From Cercis canadensis (Eukaryota > Streptophyta > Magnoliopsida > Fabales > Fabaceae): a stretch of 64,000 bases of DNA. Of the stretch, positions 57,850-64,000 are shown one piece after another. How positions within the stretch are numbered: position 1 is the stretch's first letter; each line of letters begins with the position of its first letter. Both the position numbers and the translations under genes were made by a program. The notes under the pieces were generated by a model. It saw nothing but the letters and a program-made list of their open reading frames with translations. It did no database searches and was not told the origin of the DNA. The stretch lies in NCBI GenBank assembly GCA_003255065.1, contig QAOA01000366.1:179402-243401 (forward strand). The letters are read 5' to 3'.

Positions 57850-59721
57850 AATTAGAGTAAAATATTTTTTTTTGTTTTTAAATTGTTTTTCAAATAGTTA
57901 TATTTAGATAATAATATATTTAGTATGTATTATATCTGATTTTATTTTAAAGAATTTTCAAAAATTATTCACTCTGTTTCATCTTTTTCAAATAGGCAAA
58001 ATGATTTGGTTATGTGTAAGTGTGATCAAGGAGAACAATATGAGCTATAAGCTATGTGGTGGTCAAATTTTTCATTATTAACACGAAAAAAAAAATAAAC
58101 AACAAATGGAACATCAATGTTCACTTAGAAATTTTATAACATGGAAGTCATCATAATTTAAGTCATCTTATGTCCTCAGAAAAAATAAAATAAAAAAAGA
58201 AGAAAAACTAGAAACCCTTATTAGAGATTCATTAATAAAAACCATCGTGATTATAATGGTTTAGAGCACAATTATTACTATACATTCTTTTAAGAGAGAA
58301 GTTAAAATATATGAGTAATTACATTTACCTCCATTGAAGTTTGTCAAAATGATACTTCATCCTATTCTCGGTTTGAAATTACACTTCGTCTGTTTGACTG
58401 TTAAGATTAAACATCTTAAGATACTTATGTAACATGTTACCAATTTAAAGTTATAAATCAATGATTGCACAACTAGATGGAACTTTCACGTCTATTGCGA
58501 ATGTTCTTGTCATATAGCAATAATTGGTTTTTGCGTGTGTGTAATGAAGGACAGGAAAGAGCAATAATTGCCATACGGATTTGACAGCCCAACTACAAAT
58601 TTCATGTATAGAATCCACTGTAGTAACAACTAAGTCTTAGTTGCGTACACTTGAATGTCTTTCTCACATTTCCTAGGAAAGCAAACACCTATACTATCTA
58701 CGTCAGAGCCAGAGAGAACCAAAACTTCAAGCCATGGCCATGACTTGCACCATATTTTGCTAGGAAAACTAATTATTATGAGATCGAAGTGTTGTAATTG
58801 AGAATTATAAAGCTTTTTTGTCATGTTCTTTCCGAAAACTTTAATCCCATACCCTTGAATGTGCACCCAAGAGTGTGCAACTACAGTTTCTCTTATGTTT
58901 TTTCTTGATATTGTTATTTCAAAGAAAACATTTTTCGTACACAAAAAAAGGTGGGTAGACTTAAAAAAAAGTGTTCTAACGTTTAAGCACAGGAAAGCAA
59001 CAATTACCTAGCGGATATCCAAGAATCTGCAGACAAATCTAGACCAGAATTCGTCCACAGCCACAGAACGTGATGTATATATGTAGTACCAACCTTTTTG
59101 TTTCTCTAATAGTTTCATGAATATCTTACTTATTTGTAGCCTAAAAATCTTGCATACGAGTACCCAAATAAAAATAATAATAATAATATAGGCATAAAAG
59201 AAAACATGAAATATTATATGCTCCAAAGAGAGGCTCCATGACAACCACTCATTCTTTTACAAAATATCATATCTCTATGGAAGTTCTAATTTTTCTTCGT
59301 ATTAATAGAACCTAAGCCATCTTTATGCGTCTGACCCTACTCACTCTCTCTTCACAATTAAAGTAAAGCTGATAGTGCACATGACGAAAATCTAACATCT
59401 CTATCCAATCCCATCTTTTAACAGTTTAAAATATGTTCAATTGCGTATTGCTCATATCAGATTTGGCATACTGATAAGTTTATTATCACCCATTCACTGG
59501 ACACGCTTTCATTCGTAATTGTAAATTCAATTAGTCAATTTTGAACCCCAAATGAAGCCGCTTCACCAATAGCAAAAAAGGGTGAGTGTCCCATAAATTA
59601 TAGCTAAAGGAAAGGGACAGAAAGTAGTTTCAACAGTGAGGAAAATGTGTAAAACATGGTACCGAGTATATCCAAATAGTTAAGTGGGAAGTACCTAGGA
59701 ACTTGCAAACTCAATGGCGCC
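57850..59721. repeat. Spacer between units C and D
   Basis: Made of blocks seen before the other copies, including an empty TCAATGTTC site at 58114-58122, the block shared with 49826-50390 and the GCACAGGAAAGC block (58987). It ends at the TPS-D promoter, with TATAAAT at 59722-59728. Confidence 0.6.
58630..58944 (-). other. Unrecognised open frame, copy of 50010-50270
   Basis: A 104-codon frame, longer at its N-end (ITISRKNIRETVVAHSWVHI) than the copy at 50010. Family unknown; see that entry. Confidence 0.3.
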
Positions 59722-59804
59722 TATAAATTCGGCTAAGGTTTTCTCTTTTCTTACAATCCATCAAAGGAAAATCCATCTCTCTCGCTTGGAGAAACTAACT
59801 TGCC

Positions 59805-60974
59805 ATGGCCCTACATTTTAAATCCTCCCTTTCTTCCTTTAAACCTCAAAATGCTGCAACAAAAACACAGCTTGCCGAGAGACCTAACTCGGTTAAACTT
59901 TCTTTTGTTCTTTCTGCTAACAAGTGGAGCATTGCTCAAGAAGACAAGTCTTCTCCATGGAGAAACTTAGTATGTTCAAATTTCATTTCCTTATTAATGT
60001 GGCAATTAATGTGGATCGAAATAGCTAGCTCAATTAATTTACTTTAAATGTATATATCATAATCTAATATATCTCTTCGTTTGCAGGATGATCTCCGCAT
60101 TAATCACGCGGAGAAATTGAAGGTGTTTAACCATGTTCTTAAGAATGCGGGTGAAAATGTATTGAAGGGTGTCAGCATGATTGATGCTTTGCAGCGTCTA
60201 AATATTGATCACCACTTCCAAGAAGAAATTGAATCATTCCTACATAAGCAATATGTGATTTCCAACATTAATGGTGATGGCTATGGCCATGATCTTGAGC
60301 AAACTGCACTTCGCTTCCGGTTGTTGAGACAACAAGGTCACTATGTGCCTGCAGGTGGAAATTTAGTTTGACTTCTGTCAAAATTGAAGAGTGAATTCTT
60401 TGCTACTACTTGAAATTGACAAATTCTGAAGTTAATTTATTGGAAAAATGTGCAGAGGTGTTTGAAAAGTTCACAGACAAGGAGGGGAATTTCAGCCAAA
60501 ATTTAGTTCAAGATATGAAGGGGATGGTGAACTTGTATGAAGCCTCACATCTAGGCCTTGCAGGAGAAGAAATACTTGAAGAAGCTGAACAATTTAGTGG
60601 GAAAGTCCTAAAGGGAAAAATGGCATACCTTGATCTATATAAAGCTAAGCTTGTTAGAAGCACCTTAGAGCAGCCTTTTCACAAAAGCTTGGCAATGTTC
60701 ACAGCTAGAAACTTCTTTGGAGATTACCATGGCATGAATGGATGGTTAGGTGCCTTACAAGAGGTAGCAAAAACGGATTTCAGTTTAATGCAATGTGTAC
60801 ACCGAAATGAGATTCTTCAAATCTCTAAGTAAGTCTAAAGGGTTTGATTTACTCTTCTAGTTTATTTTTGCCACTGAAGAGGTAGACCTCTCTAATATAT
60901 TTTCAATAAATTCTCGCAGATGGTGGAAAGAGCTTGGCTCGGCTAATGAATTGAAGTATGCCAGAAACCAACCA
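59805..60974 (+). pseudogene. Terpene synthase copy D, diverged, truncated at an assembly join
   Basis: Exons 59805-59969, 60087-60354, 60456-60828 and the first 55 bases of exon 4 (60920-60974) are open and in phase for 287 codons, then stop at an N (60975). After the N the expected LKWYMW-DDxxD region does not appear, and the sequence is retrotransposon-like. Exon 1 is about 85% identical to exon 1 of A and C, but exons 2-3 are only roughly half identical and look more like standard TPS-g enzymes (QRLNIDHHFQEEIE, LEQPFHKSLAMFTARNFFGD, WWKELG-A-ELKYARNQP). Intron 1 is only 117 bp. The catalytic domain is missing here, so function cannot be judged. It may be a real gene cut by misassembly. 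Confidence 0.8.
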
Positions 60975-60975
60975 N

Positions 60976-61319
60976 TGGCGATACTTTGACATTCCGGAGG
61001 TGAGGAGTGTCTCTTTGGCTTTTCCAGACGTACTGGTGGGCTAAAGAAAGACTTTCAATAAAAAAACCTTTTTTTCCATAAATCTCAAATTCATTTTCTA
61101 GCATTTATAATAAATTACATTTCATACATTTTTTAATTATTATTAAAATGTTAAACTTGTTTATGACGGAATAAATTGGGAGAGGATTGTAATGACAATC
61201 ACGAACTCTACCTAATAGTCTTGAGGCATATTTTAGGTTTCGCTAGAAGGACTAGCAGAACCTAACTAAGTACTACTGTATTTTAAATACATTGTTAGGA
61301 CCAATTTAATTCACTTTAA
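60976..61319. other. Unassigned sequence right of the contig join
   Basis: Does not continue the TPS gene. It is AT-rich, with no gene seen, and is probably the flank or interior of the retroelement that follows. Confidence 0.4.
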
Positions 61320-61605
61320 GAGGGAACAAAAGATTAAATAGGTAACCGTTCTAAGAACGGACGTCGTAAGGTGCTAATACCTTCCCTACACGTAATCAAC
61401 CCCCGAATCTAAACTCTGAACGTAGACCAAATCTTTTAGGTGTCCAATCGCACCATTTCATTTGTCTAAAAATGGAATAAAACGATTGGTGGCGACTCCA
61501 TTCTTTTGCATCATATTATGCATCCTTATACTTTTTTTATTTTTCTCGTGGTGGGGTTTCGCCGCTCCGCTTCGCTCTCCCGAAAAGGGACGTTGCGACA
61601 ATTAC
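61320..61605. mobile_element. Gypsy-type LTR fragment
   Basis: Contains GTAACCGTTCTAAGAACGGA, CGTCGTAAGGTGCTAATACC, AATCAACCCCCGAA, GGTGGCGACTCC and TTTCGCCGCTCCGC. This sequence style, with a 'GGCGACTCC' stretch near the primer-binding side, is characteristic of LTRs of plant Ty3/Gypsy elements. No gag or pol follows. It is read by pattern only. Confidence 0.5.
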
Positions 61606-62825
61606 CATTAAATAGTTTGTTTTTGTTAATTTGTAGGTTTGAGTTGAAATTCATGGGTTTCATCTTTTGAAGTGAGAAAATGGCAATTTGGGAAGACTAG
61701 GACAGAAAGCAAATGTTGCTGCCCTTGAAACTAAGAGTTGCTGCTCCTGTAGCTTCGAAATGAAAACCCCCCTGACAGAGCTCAAGAGCTGCTGCACCCG
61801 AAAATCAGAGCAGCAGCTCCCGAGTCCCATTTTTTAGCCTTGCAACCAGAGAGCAAGAGCTGCTGCGCCTGAAAATCAGAGCAGCAACGCTCGTTTTATG
61901 AAGCTTTTGGTATTTTGTATAGAGAGCAAGGGCTGCTGAGCTCAAACCTAAGAGCCGCAGTGCCCGAGCGAGTTTATTTAAAAACGTGATTTTGTTTCCT
62001 AGTTTATTTAGGGTTTTTGTTTAGGAGTATAAATAGGGACTTTTAGGAATTATTAAGGATTTTTGATATGGATGTTTTAGAAAGCGAAACGGAGGCAAAA
62101 CAAGGATTGAAGACAAGATTGGCGGAAGCTAATTTGGACTTCATCACAGAGTTTCATTCTTCTGCTCTCTCAATTATGTCTAGATTTTACTCTATCATGT
62201 TCTTAACTACTGTCATGAACTAAATTCCCTTCTAGGGCTATGATGTAGCATAGCTAGGAAGATTTGTGATTTTCTATTTCTTTAATTCAAGAACTCCTTT
62301 ATTAATTGTCTTCTTCTTCTTAATACTTCATGTTTTTAATTGTACGATCACTAATTAGTTAATTAAATAATTGCAATAAGACTGGAAGGTAATTTGTAAT
62401 TAAAGATCACAGGGATTAAGAACATAGGTTGCATGTAGGATATAGATATACCTCCATGACCTGTGTAGCTATTTAAAAAGAACCAAAAAATTAAGTGAAT
62501 TTTTAAGTTATTCGCAATTCACATAGGAATATAGTGAGTTCATAACTCAGAGATATTTTTGTTTGACTTTGGAAAAGTCTAATAAATAATAATTTAGGGT
62601 TCTTGGCTAGCAATTAGGAAGATTGTTATTGGTTAATGAGTTAGGAATAACAAATCAGAATAGTTATGGTGAAATCAAAAGCCTTAGATTTTTCTCTCTA
62701 GATTAATTCTTGATTTTTATCTGTTTTTGTTTACTTTCAGTTTAAATTAGCTTGTTTTTACAATTTCTCCATAATTACTTGATCAGATAAAATTGGGATT
62801 AACCCAATTTCGGTAATTAATAGCT
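61606..62825. other. Repeat-like DNA with GCTGCTGC motifs, no gene
   Basis: From 61710 to 61970 there are several imperfect copies of AGAGCTGCTGC-CCC-GAAA-like text. ATAAATAGGGAC (62031) could be a TATA region of a retroelement leader. The rest is AT-rich. No coding region was seen. Confidence 0.4.
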
Positions 62826-63848
62826 TTAATCATCGTGAAAACGATAACTCATTTTTATTATATTACTTGTAAAATAATAGCATGCATTTGCGCTCCGTTT
62901 TCTCACAACAGTAGTTCCATATGAAACACCAATCTTAGATCTTATCTTGCAGAAAGTGGAAGTTGCCAAGGGTTTAGTTAAGATGTCTGCGAGCTGATAT
63001 GTGGTAGAAACATGGTAGATTTGAAGATCCTTTGATGCAACTCTCTCACTCACAAATTGATAATCTAGAGAGATGTGTTTTATTCTGGAATGGAACAATG
63101 GGTTTGCACATAAGTATTTAATATCAATGTTATCACAGTAAATTGTAGGACATGAAGAGAGTGATATGCCAAGTTCTTTGACTAAATTTTTAAGCCAAGT
63201 GAATTCAGCACTAGTTGAGGCAACAGACTGGTACTCAACCTCTATTGATGATCTTGCAACACTTCGTTGCTTTTTAGAGGACCAGGAAATGGCATTGCCT
63301 CCTAGAAAAACAAGGTAGGTGGATGTGGAAGTTCTATCAGTGAGATTACCTGTCTAATCCGCATCTGAATAGGCGAAGAGATGAAGTACTGAGGGCTTGT
63401 GCATAAATTGGGAGAGTTTATTGACTGCAAATTCGATGTCTAGCCTTGTTAAGGATAAGTACTGAAGAACTCCAATGAAGCTACGGTATTTTGTGTCATT
63501 TGTGAGAGCAATACCATCATGTAATTGAAGCATGGTGGAAGTGGAAAGTGGGGTAATGTCACTTTTGCACCAGTCATATTGAACTTCTCCAATAAATCAT
63601 GAATGTACTTGTGTTGAGATAGGAACAAGCCACCATTGTGAAGTAGAAACTCCACTCCAAGGAAATACGAAAGAGTGTCGAGATCATTAAGTGAAAATCT
63701 AGAAGCAAGAAGAGTACAGAAAATCTCCATAAACCAGTTGGTATTCCCAGTAAGCAACATGTCATCAACATAAATCAAAAAATAGGCAGCAACACCATTT
63801 CGGTTATAAATGAAGAGAGAGCCATCAGAGAGAGAATTTACAAGTCTC
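62826..63848 (-). pseudogene. Ty1/Copia pol relic (reverse transcriptase and RNase H)
   Basis: Minus-strand remnant of a Copia polyprotein. The reverse transcriptase part has FLIYVDDMLLTG (catalytic YVDD), LDTLSYFLGVEF and LSQHKYIHDLL. The RNase H part has YSDAD, then a stop where W is normal, SSKKQRSVARSS, HSRIKHISLDYQFV, VSTTYQLADILTKPL. At least one frameshift and one stop interrupt it. Its 5' side abuts TPS relic sequence at 63848 with no LTR, so the element is truncated. Confidence 0.88.
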
Positions 63849-64000
63849 AAGGTTGCTAGTACCTCTTCTGATGTACTGTTACCATAGTAAGGAATGGTGC
63901 TGCACGCAATCTAGAGGAACATGTGAATTTGCTGCTCTAAGTTGGTGGTTGGCAGATATAGCACAATGGACGAAGTCCCTCTATTTATCTACTGTTTAGT
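63846..64000 (+). pseudogene. TPS exon 7 relic at the right edge
   Basis: CTCAAGGTTGCTAG onward matches the exon 7 part of the relics after copies A-C (TGTACTGTTACCATAG, CACGCAATCTAGAGGAACAT) with more differences. It is cut on its left by the Copia fragment. It suggests the array went at least one unit further. Confidence 0.75.

Noticed and set aside
61710..61970. GCTGCTGC-rich repeats as a possible coding repeat
   Set aside because: Imperfect, with stops in all frames. It looks like the untranslated part of a retroelement.
1..64000. CRISPR arrays, operons, rRNA or tRNA genes
   Set aside because: No regularly spaced repeats, ribosomal stretches or convincing cloverleaf were seen. tRNAs cannot be excluded without a covariance-model scan such as tRNAscan-SE.

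Overview
This is plant nuclear DNA from a eudicot. The evidence is AT-rich intergenic sequence, GT-AG introns throughout, plant-only gene families (anthocyanidin reductase, a CRLK1-type receptor kinase, an NPH3/BTB protein, TPS-g terpene synthases) and relics of Helitron, Mutator-like, PIF/Harbinger-like, Gypsy-like and Copia elements. The species cannot be named from sequence alone. The assembly is a draft: there is one 176-base N gap and seven single-N joins, most of them flanked by a duplicated stretch that looks like unmerged contig overlap.

Left part (1-31,500): ordinary single-copy genes separated by repeat-rich DNA. In order: a Helitron helicase relic; a C2H2 zinc-finger protein whose C-terminal half resembles an ADP-ribosyltransferase (PARP-like) fold; about 5 kb of miniature transposons and duplicated spacer; an intact six-exon anthocyanidin reductase (ANR, 338 aa); on the minus strand an intact CRLK1-like kinase (six coding exons, 425 aa); a PIF/Harbinger-like MITE; an eIF4B-related protein (649 aa) with a 26-residue tandem repeat; and a BTB/NPH3 protein close to Arabidopsis At3g22104 (524 aa). 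Exon joins were checked by reading frame, and all of these genes are open from start to stop.

Right part (31,700-64,000): a tandem array of terpene synthase genes of the linalool/nerolidol (TPS-g) type. Copies A (570 aa) and C (570 aa) are complete. Copy B is nearly identical but has lost its promoter, exon 1 and intron 1. Copy D shares exon 1 with the others, is strongly diverged from exon 2 on, and stops inside exon 4 at an assembly join. Each of A, B and C is followed by a degenerate fragment of TPS exons 6-7, so the duplicated unit is gene plus pseudogene; a further relic lies at the right edge, abutting a dead Copia element. All three readable C-termini carry the same unusual change in the second metal-binding (NSE/DTE) motif.

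The copies act as each other's empty-site controls and date several insertions: a 981-bp Mutator-like element with a captured serine carboxypeptidase (SCPL50-type) fragment and 9-bp target duplications between copies A and B, and an 840-bp PIF/Harbinger-like element with TAA duplications inside intron 1 of copy C. The most interesting material is this array: recent duplication, exon-1 loss or exchange, transposon-mediated gene capture, and a conserved but non-canonical active site.
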